A program made the translations under genes and the position numbers. A DNA stretch of 64,000 nt from Brachycybe producta (lineage: Eukaryota > Arthropoda > Diplopoda > Playtdesmida > Andrognathidae), in contig JAUPFP010000021.1 in assembly GCA_036925085.1 (NCBI GenBank), positions 2,692,027 through 2,756,026 on the forward strand. Direction: 5' to 3'. This document shows, piece by piece, positions 11,715-22,756 of the stretch. How positions within the stretch are numbered: the stretch's first letter is position 1; each line of letters starts with the position of its first letter. The notes below the pieces were generated by a model. It did no database searches, had not been told where the DNA came from, and worked only from the letters and a program-made list of their open reading frames with translations.

Positions 11715-12060
11715 AAGAGAGAGCTCCATAGAAAACTACTTGTGTAAATGCAAGGTAGATGGCGCCTGCAACCTCCAATAGGTGTGGCAAACTATACCCG
11801 CCAATTAGTTGAAATAGAATGCAACCTTTTACCTCTAAAAACGTCCAAAACAACCTTAATTATCAGAGCACGTGACAAACTTACCCCCAGAACTTAATAT
11901 AAGTGAAGAGAGCACGTGAAGAAATAGCGATGACGCAAATTAAAAGTTTGCCACGTGCAAAAAAAAAAAAAGGTGAATCACAGTTGAAGAGTGTTGTTTG
12001 TTCATTTCTATGGAGAGGAGGGCTAGTGGCGCCATCTAATGCTATACAGAGACAAAATAA
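11715..12060. repeat. Repeat family M, copy M1
   Basis: Matches 30725-31235: GCAAGGTAGATGGCGCCTG, AAACTTACCCCCAGAAC, AATATAAGTGAAGAGAG, GCACGTG boxes and GGGCTAGTGGCGCCATCTAA in the same order. This copy lacks the family A insertion found in M2. Contains two AGATGGCG motifs in opposite orientation. The small ORFs here are not conserved as proteins. Confidence 0.7.
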
Positions 12061-12394
12061 ACGATCTACTCGCATTCTTAACCTTTATAGACAAATTTTT
12101 CAAAATGAATCACACTATAAACGGACATAGATCTATGTAATGTTGTCCACTTTCAGGAGGAGCCTTTTCGGAAGGCCAAAAAACAAGACTGAGCTACTGT
12201 TTGTATTATTATAATAATGTGACACATCTGCACCATTAAGTTCGCGCATCTGTTTTTCTGTTCTTTTAACTTTTCTCAGAAATTTCTGTTCTTCTGAAAT
12301 CGTGACTCATTTTGTTTAATTAAATTATTTTCTTGTTATTTAAAAAAAAACAAGAAGAAACACGACTAATTAATTATTTCTTTTGTCTCATCTG

Positions 12395-12860
12395 AAAGTA
12401 TAAAAAAAAATACTTTTGAAAAAAAAAACGTCTAGAAATTTAATAAAAAAAAATACTTTTGAAAATCGTCTAGAAATTTATTTTAAAAAAATACTTTTGA
12501 AAAACGTCTAGAAATTTATTTTAAAAAAATACTTTTGAAAAACGTCTAGAAATTTATCAAAAAAAAATACTTTTGAAAAACGTTATGAATTTATTAAAAA
12601 AAAAATACTTTTGAAAAAAAAAACGTCTAGAAATTTAATAAAAAAAAATACTTTTGAAAATCGTCTAGAAATTTATTTTAAAAAAATACTTTTGAAAAAC
12701 GTCTAGAAATTTATCAAAAAAAAAATACTTTTGAAAAACAACGTCTAGAAATTTATTTAAAAAAATACTTTTGAAAAACGTCTAGAAATTTATAAAAAAA
12801 ATACTTTTGAAAAACGTCTAGAAATTTATCAAAAAAAAAACTTTAAAAAAAAATGTAATG
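12395..12860. repeat. Tandem repeat, unit ~36-44 bp, about 11-12 copies
   Basis: Each unit contains AATACTTTTGAAAA followed by CGTCTAGAAATTTA with a variable A-run between units. Unit-length differences are mainly in the homopolymer, as expected from slippage. Not coding. Confidence 0.9.
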
Positions 12861-13090
12861 AAATGTTCCTCTTTTAATTTTGTTATCATGTTTTATCTCA
12901 CAAAAAAAAAGTTTTTATTTATTTATTTTTGAGTTATAAACAGTTTATGTGAAAGAAAGAACATATTTTTGGCAAAAGTGACTGTGAAATTTGGTTTTGT
13001 GGTGTTCTTGACCTAGTCCCACACAAACACAAGAAGATTTAGGAGTATTTTAAACCTTCAGGGTCCTTCTTTCACCACTTTTTCTGACTT

Positions 13091-13110
13091 ACCCCCCCCC
13101 CCCCCCCCCC
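13091..13110. repeat. Poly-C / poly-G homopolymer
   Basis: About 20 consecutive C followed by G and A9. A long G-run on the minus strand could form G4-type structures and is also a likely place for read errors. Confidence 0.8.
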
Positions 13111-13217
13111 GAAAAAAAAATTCCCCAAACATTTCTGCTGTCATTTCTATAAATACACAGAAGAAAAGAAAAATCACAAAATGCAACTAAACTGAATAAA
13201 AGTCATAACTTAATAAA

Positions 13218-13500
13218 TAGGGCTCGGATTTTTACGCAAAAAAATATCACAGGCAATGTGGAAATCTGCGGCCCAAGAGCCAATTGTGAAATAACAATCC
13301 TCCGTTTAAATCAACCAACAATTAGTTTTTTCAATCAAAAACACTGGTTAGAGGCTAGAATTGTAGTTGACAATTGATAGTACTTAATCAGACATTGATT
13401 AGAAAAAAAAGCATAATTGCAGTTATAATAATAATTAACTGCCACTTGAGAGACAAATTAAGAAACATATGCTTGATAGTGCATAAAAATCCGAGCCCTA
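13218..13500. mobile_element. Family C hAT-type MITE, copy C1 (283 bp)
   Basis: Terminal inverted repeats TAGGGCTCGGATTTTTA and TAAAAATCCGAGCCCTA. The interior has AACACTGGTTAGAGGCTAGA and AGCCAATTGTGAAATAAC. Flanks TTAATAAA and CTAATAAT match at 6 of 8 bases, as for an aged 8-bp hAT duplication. No transposase. Confidence 0.8.
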
Positions 13501-13839
13501 CTAATAATGCATTTTTGTCTTTTTTAAATTTTGAATGATTCTTTTGTTTTGTTTTTGTTGCAAAATAATAAACTTGACCTTCACATTGGTTATGAATTGG
13601 TCATATAATGAGTTATATCTTTTTTAATAATAATACCATTTTGGGGTGTGGCTCTAAGAAGAGAGAGAGACCTCTCTCACAATGGCCGCCACCTTAAATA
13701 TATTATGAGTTTTTAGAATTTATAGAAAAAAAGGGCGTCGTCCACACTTTTCATATAATTCACCTGGGTGGTACACTACTACACTTTTTTTTGTTGTTGT
13801 AGCCCAGGTGCACAAATTAAAATTGGTCCCCAAAATGAT

Positions 13840-14026
13840 ACTAGCATTTGGATACTAAGAGTTTTGTTAGCGCATGCGCATTGGTTTATATAGGAAAGTG
13901 ATAGCAAGTGAAACGGCAGTTTCCATTGGTGATCAATAGATGGCTCTGCTAACGCAAATCTGCAATCACTTTCCTACATAAACCAATGCGCATGCGCTAA
14001 CAAAACTCTAGTATCCAAATGCTAGT
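13840..14026. mobile_element. Palindromic element H1, 62-bp inverted repeats
   Basis: The ends ACTAGCATTTGGATAC and GTATCCAAATGCTAGT continue as near-perfect inverted arms that include AGCGCATGCGCATTGGTTTA. The centre holds AATAGATGGCTCTGC. Flanked by TA on both sides. A degraded, interrupted relative lies at 28862-29301. Confidence 0.75.
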
Positions 14027-14124
14027 AAAATGATCTACTTGATTCTAGTCTCATTTGGTTATAATTGAGACACTGAAGTTAGGGTCCAAATTCAAGAAAC
14101 ATAACACCTTCAACCCTCTCAGAA

Positions 14125-14235
14125 CAAAGTTACAACGTTGACTAAGAGCTCTGTCTAGGAAGCATTACATGCAATAGCTGCGTGTAGTCAGTAGATGGCG
14201 CCGCCTCTACTTAGAGCTAAATTCAATCCCTATTA
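14125..14235. repeat. Repeat family G, copy G1 (CTCF-like motif)
   Basis: Shares CAGTAGATGGCGCC and CTCTACTTAGAGCTAAATT with copies at 17825 and 25740. TCAGTAGATGGCG at 14188-14200 matches 12 of 13 positions of the CTCF core CCASYAGRKGGCR. Confidence 0.55.
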
Positions 14236-14258
14236 CTAGAGCACGACCACTCGCCGTA

Positions 14259-14465
14259 ACAGGCGATTAGAAATTGGGACAAACAGAAGTTGGCTCCGTC
14301 CTTTTTATGACGACCGACAACTTCTAATTGGTTGGTTATGTAGTCTGACGTCACATGCTCGGCACCTTTTCAACGTCGAACCATACAACAAACCAATTAG
14401 AAGTTGCCGTTCGTCATAAAAAGGGCGGAGGCAACTTCTGTTTGTCCCGATTTCTAAATGCCTGT
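14259..14465. mobile_element. Family A copy A4 (207 bp)
   Basis: Flanks CTCGCCGTA and CTCACCGCG match at 6 of 9, an eroded duplication. Forward core with TGACGTCA intact. Confidence 0.85.
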
Positions 14466-14569
14466 CTCACCGCGTACTCTTCAGACATCGCTCCATGTCA
14501 CTTCCAGAAATGTTGTCAAAAGTCGGAATGGCACTGGCAAAGGTGTTGTTGGAACCGTTCTTCAGAAAG

Positions 14570-14695
14570 AGTAAGAGCCCGCTTCACACGGACCACCATT
14601 GAAAACAATGAAATGTTGACGCTCTTCACCCACTGGCATGTTGCAAAACAATGGTGGCGGTGTCGCGTGTGAAACATCCCTAGGCAATCAATGGT
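14570..14695. repeat. Short inverted-repeat element (CCACCATTGA / CAATGGTGG)
   Basis: GCCCGCTTCACACGGACC with CACCATTG is mirrored by CAATGGTGGCGG and TCGCGTGTGAAAC. Class unknown. Confidence 0.45.
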
Positions 14696-14940
14696 CTGCT
14701 AAAATGGTCTGCTTTTGTGACGACACAAAGTGGTTCCGTGTTAAAAGTTCAAATGTCAAATTTCCTCCTTCTTGAGTTTGGTCCGAAATTACACCCTGAA
14801 CCCTGGTGACCAACAGTCGATGACCAATGGATATTCTGGTTTTTTTAGAGCAAAATATTTATCCCAGGATGTTTACCAATTTGTTTTTGTTTTTCTTAAG
14901 AAAGGTTTATTTTTTTTTTTAAAAAAAAAAGGGTCTCTTT

Positions 14941-15295
14941 TATGAGGCGCCGTTTGGGTCATAATTAATATACTTTTTATATATATAAAAAGTGTAATTA
15001 AATGTTTTTCAATTAAATCCCAAACATATCGATTTATCCCAGGTAAAATGTATATCCCAAAAAATATTTTATATATTTCAAAAAATATTTTATACATGTA
15101 TATCCCAAAAAAATAATTATATATCCCAAAAACCTAACCTAACCTAACAATATTTTTGGGATATATAATCTATTTTTTGAGATATACATTTTACCTGGGA
15201 TAAATCGATATGTTTGGGATTTAATTGAAAAACATTTAATTACACTTTTTATATATATATAAAGTATATTAATTATGACCCAAACGGCGCCTCAT
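14941..15295. mobile_element. 355-bp palindrome with CCTAA loop
   Basis: The left end TATGAGGCGCCGTTTGGGTC is mirrored by GACCCAAACGGCGCCTCATA. Long arms include CATATCGATTTATCCCAGG and its complement. The arms meet at 15132/15153 around a loop made of CCTAACCTAACCTAAC. No ORF of note. Confidence 0.9.
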
Positions 15296-15350
15296 ACTCT
15301 ACTCAGATAATTAATTGTTGATGTGATGATGAATTAATTAATTTCCCTTT

Positions 15351-15353
<3 letters not shown>

Positions 15354-15383
<30 letters not shown>
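15354..15383. repeat. (TC)n microsatellite
   Basis: Uninterrupted CT dinucleotides. Confidence 0.9.
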
Positions 15384-15385
<2 letters not shown>

Positions 15386-16177
15386 GTCTATCTGCTGTCT
15401 TAATTAATATATTCTTCATTGCTCTTTCAATGTTCCCTCACTTCAATAAAACGTCCACTGACCCCTTAATTTAAGGTCAGTGGACACAAAAAAATTAAGA
15501 GATATAAAACTGGAATACTCCTTAATTAAAATGTTAAACAACAGTACAATCAATTCAAAATTATTAGATCAATTCAATAATTAATCAAAGGGGTTTTTTT
15601 TGGTTGGGGGGGGGGGAGAGGATTAAAAATTATTTTTTTCTTCTGAAATTAAGTTTCATTTTTACAGTGTAAACGGGGCCCTCTAGAACTCGTGATTTAT
15701 TCCGTGTTTCAAGTGCAAAATGAAGAGAAACTTGTACGTGTTTTAGAAACTAGAAGGGTAGCTCAATCACTTAAGGATAATTCATCTCTCTTATTTGATC
15801 AAAACTTGTAATAATTATCACTTTATTATTACTTTATCCAAGTTAATTTTTTTGCATAGTAAGGGCCTATTAGACATGGTCCTTTAAATCTTATGATTGA
15901 ATTGCATATCTGGATTTTGCCAGTAACATATAAACACCATGCCTCAATTAAAATACTGCCAAGAATAATTACATACCCATTACTTTTGCCATTTATGGCT
16001 GTTAATAATTTACATTATTTGGATGAAACTCGTGATTTAGTTGGTGTAAAAACTGTGGGCGCCACCAAGTCTGAGATCAGGTTCTAGCAAGCTTTGCTTT
16101 TGCTTTTTAAAAAAAAAATCAAGAAGAGCTGCTCCAAAGAATTGCTCTCTGCCAAAATGAACAAAGTTCAAGAAATG
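15384..16177. other. Intergenic with half copy of family B
   Basis: 15700-15785 carries a left half of family B (GCAAAATGAAGAGAAACTTG then AGAAACTAGAAGGGTAGC). The rest is AT-rich with no gene. Confidence 0.45.
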
Positions 16178-16337
16178 ACAGCTCAAGAGCTGCTTTCATC
16201 CAAATGGGCACAGCTCAAGAGCTGCTTTCATCCAAATGGGCACAGTTTAAGAGCTGCTTTCATCCAAAAGGACACAGTTCAAGAGCTGCTTTCATTCATC
16301 CAAAAGGACACAGTTCAAGAGCTGCTTTCATCCAAAC
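16178..16337. repeat. Minisatellite, 32-36 bp unit, 5 copies
   Basis: Units start ACAGYTCAAGAGCTGCTTTC and continue ATCCAAATGGGC or ATCCAAAAGGAC. The 32-bp period is not a multiple of three, so the long ORF across it is not a protein. Confidence 0.9.
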
Positions 16338-17239
16338 TAGATTTTTTTCTCTGCTTTTTTTCAGCAATTCCAATCGGACAGTATTCGTATGTGTTGAGGA
16401 GCATGATCAGAATCTACTTTCTCAGCTCTGTCCCTTTTTTTTTCTGCCTTTGCACACTACCCCTCCTACTCTTTTTTTTTCTCCAAACTTCCAAGAAAAC
16501 AAAGACTCCTCATTTACATAATTCAACCAATAATCTTGAATTGACAAATAGTATTACAGACACACATAAATAATTTGTAGAAGATACTAAAATGACACAT
16601 CTGTTATTTCAATGACTCCTCAGATCATGAAACTTTTTTCAAGCAAATTCTTAGTTTCTTATTGAACAAAAAAATGTCAATAAAAAAGCAATTGGAAATA
16701 TGGAATTTTAATTATTTTTCATCATCGTTATTATTATTCATGGAAGGAGGAGGGGGGGGGGGTCTAAAGATGTGTTTTTGTGTGTTTTCTTTGAGGTCGT
16801 TGTCACAAACACACAAACACCACAAGGAGAAAAGAGAAACCAGACATATTTTTTTGTTAACGAAATATGTTTTTGGCATTTGTCCACTTTAAATATAAAA
16901 AAAAAATGCTTAGCAACATTGGTATTTTGCTTAATGTTATCACTTTTATCAGTTACCAAGGTGTATTATTGTATGATTGTACTTAACTGTACACATGGTA
17001 TATAAGGGGGTGAGGGAATTGTCATAAAGTAATGAGAGAAAAAATTAATCATCATAAATATTATTTTTTTTTTGCTTGTGGGTCAATGATCAAAAAAGAT
17101 CGAACATCAAAATATTAATTTAAATTCATTATTAGTATAAAAAAATGGGACTTTGAATTTTATGCATTTTTTTTTTTGTATAAAAAATCAGTTGTTTCTT
17201 TATTTTTTTTTTGCATTTTCTTATTTAAAAATTAACCCT
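16338..17239. other. Intergenic, AT-rich
   Basis: Poly-T runs and a G-run at 16752-16761. No gene seen. Confidence 0.4.
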
Positions 17240-17243
17240 TTAA

Positions 17244-17616
17244 AGCCTGGAACACACACGCGGAATTCCGCCAAGGAAAAAGAAAAAAAGTCGTTTTCTT
17301 TTTCTGTATCTCTGTTGTTCACACATAGAAACAGAAAAAGTAATGAGGAAAGTTGTGTGCGCCCTCTATTGAATGAACAAGAAAACAAACATATTTATTG
17401 CCAAAATGGATTCCAATTTTCTTATATTTGTCATGTCAAGTCATGCTTCTTTCGGATTGGTGGGAATTTGAACGGAATATTTTGAGAACGGAAAAAGTTG
17501 AGCTTTTTGTTCAACTTATTTTTAATGAATTTTCCGTTCACTTTTTATGGAAAATTGTCTCGTTTAAATATTCTGTTATTATTTTTTGAGCGGAATTCCG
17601 CGCGTGTGTTCCAGGC
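17244..17616. mobile_element. TTAA-flanked MITE J1 (373 bp)
   Basis: Ends AGCCTGGAACACACACGCGG and CGCGTGTGTTCCAGGC are inverted, with TTAA at 17240-17243 and 17617-17620. The inner ends repeat GCGGAATTCCGC. TTAA duplication is typical of piggyBac-like and Kolobok-like elements. ORFs inside are shadows. Confidence 0.75.
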
Positions 17617-17824
17617 TTAACATTTCAGAGTTTTTTTTTTTAAATAAAAAAACTTGTTTCTTTTTTTTTTGTTTTGTTTTTTTCTGTTAAATTCGAGGTC
17701 ATTCAGATATTTACCGAAATCCATTTCTCTCTTTCCATTTTAGATTTTTTTTAATTTTTATTATCTACAATTAAATCTTAAGATAAATATATATGTTATA
17801 TATGTAGAGTTAGGCCAACAACGA

Positions 17825-17934
17825 AACTCTTTTCTATAGAGCATTTCGTGCCATAGCTTAGTGAACGTCAATAGATGGCGACACCTTTACTTAGAGCTAA
17901 ATTGCTCTTCTCAGTTACGTCATTTGCTCAATGA
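17825..17934. repeat. Repeat family G, copy G2 (CTCF-like motif)
   Basis: GTCAATAGATGGCGACACC followed by TTTACTTAGAGCTAAATTG. It abuts the TTAA of element J2. Confidence 0.5.
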
Positions 17935-17938
17935 TTAA

Positions 17939-18244
17939 ACCTGGGACACACTATGTATTCAACATTGTACCCATATGATATTTGTCTCCAACATTTGCCA
18001 GTTGGACACACTTGTACATTCGCAATTGACGAACAGGTCTGACAATGTGTCCAACATTTGGGGAAAACATTTGATGCCGGACAAAGAAACCGACACCTGG
18101 TCGCGAATATGCTGTCCAAACATCTCCCAATGCTCTCCTTATGACACACTCGACATCTGTCTCACAACCACACTGTGTGTCAAACTATATTATCTTTCGT
18201 TCGTCCAGCATTGGAAGGCTTTCAACGCATAGTGTGTCCCAGGC
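17939..18244. mobile_element. TTAA-flanked MITE J2 (306 bp)
   Basis: Ends ACCTGGGACACACTATG and GCATAGTGTGTCCCAGGC, with TTAA at 17935-17938 and 18245-18248. The outer 12 bp resemble J1 (GCCTGGRACACAC) but the interior differs. Confidence 0.75.
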
Positions 18245-18291
18245 TTAACACAAATTAATCACGCACGCATGTACAACCGGAGATAGTTCTG

Positions 18292-18452
18292 CCCAGCACT
18301 AACGTTTCATTTGCCCCGCCCTTTTATGAACGTCATCAATTTCTAATTGGTTAGTTACTTGTTCTGATGTCACATGCGTCGCCCTTTTCAATTTCTAATT
18401 GGTTGATATTTGGTCTGACGCTCATAAAACGAAAAGTTAGTACTGGGCAGAG
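18292..18452. mobile_element. Family A relative with different ends
   Basis: Ends TGCCCAGCACTAACGTTTC and AAAAGTTAGTACTGGGCA. The interior shares CCGCCCTTTTATGAACGTC and TTTCTAATTGGTT with family A. Confidence 0.55.
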
Positions 18453-18469
18453 ATGCCTGTGTCGTAGAC

Positions 18470-18679
18470 ACAGGCCGTTACAAATCGGGGAGAACTTCAG
18501 TTGGCTCCGCCCTTTTTTATGACGACCGGCAACTTCTAATTGGTTTGGTGTGTGGTTCGACGTTGAAAAGGGCGGAGCATGTGACGTTAGACTACATAAC
18601 CAACCAATATTAGAAGCTGCCGGTCGTCATAAAAAAGGGCGGAGCCAATTGAAGTTCTCCCCTATTTCTAACTGCCTGT
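18470..18679. mobile_element. Family A copy A5 (210 bp)
   Basis: The 9-bp duplication GTCGTAGAC / GTCGTACAC (8 of 9) lies at 18461-18469 and 18680-18688. Reverse core; the CRE is mutated to TGACGTTA. Confidence 0.9.
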
Positions 18680-18688
18680 GTCGTACAC

Positions 18689-20058
18689 TTGTAGCTACGA
18701 GAGCAGTTCGGTTCTCGGCATTCCCGATTAATAAATAATAATTTATTATTAATTAGAAAGACAACCAGAAAAATGCATTTTCTTCAGGTTTAAAAAGCAA
18801 CAAAATGTGAAGCGGTTAGACCCACCTTTTAAAAGAAAATAAAGCGTTTCATCCACTGTTCTAACATTATATTAGAAAAAAAATGGCGTCGAGTGTGTAT
18901 TTGAGGCTATTTTTCTACCCAATGTGAGTCAGTTTCATGTTTAACCTTCGTCACTTGCTCCCTATGAAACAGTTCTGTTTGGTTATATTTATATACAATT
19001 AAAGAGTTCACTCACTCACGACATTTTTGTGTTGCTAATGTTGAGTTGAGCTACCTCTACGTTCTATATCATTCATCATTTATTTCCATAACAACCAACG
19101 AAAAAGCAATAATTTATTTTGCCAACCGTCAATATTATTAATAATAATAATAATAATAATAACAATAGTAATAATAATTAAAAGTTTTGTTTGCCAACAA
19201 CAACAAGTCAGAAGTTAAGTTTCAAAGCCAAAAAAAAAATAGATTCAAAAACTCAACAAAATATGAAACGAAATAAAACAATTTTAATAATGATGATGAT
19301 GATGATGATGAATCTGATGATAAACTTAGATTAGAAAAAAAAAATAATCTAACACTTTATTAACTTTGAATGATGGACAGATAATTAATGTTCGGTTAAA
19401 ACAAAACAAAAAAAAACAAGGATTTATTCGAATGTGACGAATAAACAATGGAAATGTTTCGAAACTATTGTTGTTTTTTTTTATTTTTGTTTCTTCAAAA
19501 GTGTCTTTGTTTTAAAAAAACATTAAAACTTCCATTTCCCTGGAAGATTTTTTTTTTTAATTTTAATTATTAAAACCGTCAAAAACAAAAAAATCACTAA
19601 CAATGCAAAATATAATATTTGAAATTTATTTTGACAAATTTTAATTTTTAATATTGTCTGTGATTTTATTTATAAAAAAAAAAACAAAGTTACGCAATCG
19701 CGAAACAAGGAAGTAAACCCCATTTTTTTGTATTTTAAACTTCTTTTCATTGGATTTTGAAAAGGGAGGACCTGGTGGTGGGCCATATGAATTTTGTTGT
19801 CCTACATTTTTGGACGCACTTGTCAAACACGCACTGTGTGTGTCACACCTACTTCATTCGAAAAAAATGACTAAATTTATCATGAAAAAAAACCTCTGAT
19901 ACAGGCTTGGTTCATGTACAAAGCAGCAGTTGGCTAGAATCTAAAATAGTAGTTAATTTAACTTTGGTTAAGTAACTGTGGTTACTTATGCAAATTATTT
20001 AGTGTGAATGCAATGTAAATTACTAAAAAAATTTCCATCCTTAATACCTATTACATGC
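18689..20058. other. Intergenic, AT-rich, microsatellites
   Basis: (TAA)n at 19139-19162 and (GAT)n at 19290-19311. No gene seen. Confidence 0.4.
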
Positions 20059-20060
20059 AT

Positions 20061-20223
20061 GATAATTTAAATGCATTTAAATAATAAACGTGTTCTACAG
20101 AGCCCCGTGAAGGACAAACGAACAATATGTCGTCGAATTCAATTTATTCAGTTAATAATCTGAAAATATTGAGTTAATACTTAAATATAAAAGATATAAA
20201 CTATTAATTCAGTATTTCAATTT
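20061..20223. repeat. Repeat family F, copy F2 (3' truncated)
   Basis: Same start as F1 but ends near the TATTTCAATTT segment. Confidence 0.7.
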
Positions 20224-20695
20224 AACTAGAAAACAGTGTTACAAAGTTGTGCAACAAGAAATTAGTAATGAATGCGTGATAATGTATAGACACTTTCTCG
20301 CAACTGTATCTCGACAGTCCGGATGATAAATTGTCGCATGACTTTGTATCAAAGTGTTTTTTTGGTAACTTTTACCCTCACACTCAACAAAATCCAATTT
20401 CACTTGTTCCCAACACCCCTTGTGATCGATCTACAATCGTGTTGTTACTCACAACACTTGTAGTTTTGCATACAAAAATGTACCTGTAACCAACAAATTG
20501 TGATTACAAGGACTTGTAATCGACAAATGTTACTGACAAGACTTATACTTTTGTGAAATGGGCCCCAATTATCAAGACACTTCATCTAAAGTTGTTCACA
20601 TAAAAAGACAGTTCACCTAAACAATTACACCTGAACCAAATACTCTTTAAATGTTGTTTTTCACCTAAATGTGACAATACACAGTGTACACCTCA
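20224..20695. other. Intergenic between F2 and F3
   Basis: No gene. Short TTCACCTAAA motifs are scattered here. Confidence 0.35.
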
Positions 20696-20972
20696 TAGTT
20701 TAAATGCATTTAAATAATAAACGTGTTCTACAGAGCCCCGTGAAGGGCAAACAAACAACATATTGTCGAATTCAATTTATTCAGTTAATTAATCTCAAAA
20801 TATTGAGTTAATACTTCAATATAATTAAATAAACTATTGATTTATTATTTCAATTTAAAATATTAATAATAAAGTCAATTTTTATTTGGTTCATATGTCC
20901 TTAACTGGATTCCGTATAATTCACCTAAACACATTTAATTTGAATTCATTTAACTCATGTGTGTGTACAAAG
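20696..20972. repeat. Repeat family F, copy F3
   Basis: Full length, with GAGCCCCGTGAAGGGCAAAC and GTCCTTAACTGGATTCCGTA in the same order as F1. Confidence 0.75.
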
Positions 20973-21478
20973 GTATAAACCTTTTCACCTAATGAACATT
21001 CACCTAAATGAAGTTATTCTAATACATTTTCAATCTGAAATCATTTCTCAAAATATCTACCAAAATACAGTCGCATCAACGACAGATACAAAAAAAAAAA
21101 GTAATCTTCTTAGTATGTCTTTGAGGCTATTTTTTTTCTCTTTCTATCAAGTGGTAGTCGTTTTCAAATGAAAGTTGGCGGCCACACAAGACATACAAAA
21201 AGTGTTGACAAACTAAACAAACACAATTGTCATATTTGTCAAAAAGAGAAAACTTTTTTAAAAAAAAAAAAACAGGTTTTTTGTTCTTAATTAATTTTTC
21301 AAAGACAATATTCCAATAAAAAATATTTTTATTATTTAAATTAACAAACAAAATCCATTTAGTTTGATTTTTTTTGTCTCTCATTTCTATCAATTTATTA
21401 GATTTATATTTAAATCTGTTTCTCTCTTGTTTACGTTTAAACTAGTAGTAGTTAGTTAAGTAGCCTTGTAATAAAAAG
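20973..21478. other. Intergenic, AT-rich
   Basis: No gene or element recognised. Confidence 0.35.
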
Positions 21479-21480
21479 TT

Positions 21481-21747
21481 GTTCTCTCTTTCTCTCTCTC
21501 TCTCAATCTCTCTCTTTCTCTTATTCTCTCTCTCTCTCAATCTCTCTTTCTCTTTCTGTCTCTCTCTCTCTCAATCTCTCTCTAGTTCTCTCTCTTTCTC
21601 TTATTATCTCTCTCTCTTTCTGTCTCTCTCTCAATCTCTCTTTCTCTTTCTGTCTCTCTCTCTCTTTCTCTCAATCTCTCTCTAGTTCTATCTCTCTCTC
21701 TCTTTCAGTCTCTCTCTCTTTCAGTCTCTCTCTCTCTCTCTCTCTCT
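21481..21747. repeat. CT-rich microsatellite, ~270 bp
   Basis: Runs of CTCTCT interrupted by CAATCTCTCT, TTTCTGTCT and CTAGTTCT. The Leu/Ser-only ORF is an artefact. Confidence 0.95.
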
Positions 21748-22244
21748 ATGTAAAAAAATGTTACGTGCCAAAAATATGAACAAAAACAAAATACGACTGA
21801 CCTTCATTTGTGAAAATCGTTTGCTTTTTTTTTTATGTAAAACAAAATTGACCAACAATTTTTCTAAACAAACGAGAGAAAAACAAAATCATCATCAATA
21901 ATTAGTTAATTACCAATTTTATCGATGAAATTCACAGTTTTACAAAATAATATGATAGTCATAAAATAATAGTGCACAAGCAGTGACATCATAAAGTATG
22001 ACTGTCACAATTTTATGACTTTTTCTGGTTCCTAATTTCAGTAATTTGTAAGGCAATTTTTTTCTTTAAAAATGTCTACATTTCAATTTGTAAAAATTTC
22101 AAAATAAATAACTGCTGCGCCTATAATTTGCTAATATAAAAGTTAATTAACTTAAAGACTGGTTCTTGGTAATTATAACATTGTTTTCTTGAGAAAATGA
22201 CAGTTCTATCACACATTTACAGACACACACTTGCTTATGACTCA
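21748..22244. other. Intergenic
   Basis: No gene seen. Confidence 0.35.
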
Positions 22245-22432
22245 CACTTAAGTCCAACTTCAAGAAGTAAAAACTTAACCCTAACTTTTCTAAGAAAGAA
22301 AAAGCCTCTTCCCTGTTTTGCAACCGTCTTTTGTTGTTGTTCTGTATTGAAACCCTGCTAAAGAGAGTTCAGGTTGAAGTTAAAAATCTAAGAAGTTTTT
22401 ATTTCCGTTCTTGAATTTGGGCCCATAACACA
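22245..22432. repeat. Palindromic repeat family D
   Basis: Left AGTCCAACTTCAAGAAG and right GTTCTTGAATTTGGGCCC are inverted ends. The interior has AAACCCTGCTAAAGAGAG and TTCAGGTTGAAGTT. Relatives lie at 48036, 49310, 51317, 52033 and 61905. Confidence 0.55.
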
Positions 22433-22756
22433 TTGACATATGGTTTCTTTTGTTCTTTTTCAAGTAATTCTGATATAAGTTTGATGAACTTAATTGGAAT
22501 TGCCCTTGACTTTTCTCATCAAATATTTTATTAAGTTGTTATTTCTGAATAAAAATAACTCCGCGACTTTGTCACGAACACCCGTTAACATGTTAATCAT
22601 CATTTATTAAAAAAAATGATCTTACAGTTAGTTGGTTTTAAACGAATTTCGTCTTAAACGAATTATTGTTATTCCAAGGAACCAGAGACCTAAAATATAT
22701 TATTCGCGTTATCTGTTTATTTTAAAGGTGGTTTCTAAAGTGTGCTATTCGGTTTT

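Noticed and set aside
14355..14672. 105-residue ORF
   Set aside because: It starts inside family A copy A4 and runs into another inverted repeat; no family resemblance.
16094..16573. 159-residue ORF over the minisatellite
   Set aside because: The repeat unit is 32 bp, so the frame changes each unit; the protein is a by-product of the array.
17928..18232. ORFs on both strands
   Set aside because: They lie within the TTAA element J2 and mirror its inverted repeats.
18541..18570. Pol III B-box-like GGTTCGACG in family A, suggesting a tRNA-derived SINE
   Set aside because: No A box at the right distance and no poly-A tail; the ends and duplications are those of a DNA transposon.
21479..21685. 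68-residue Leu/Ser-only ORF
   Set aside because: Pure translation of the CT microsatellite.
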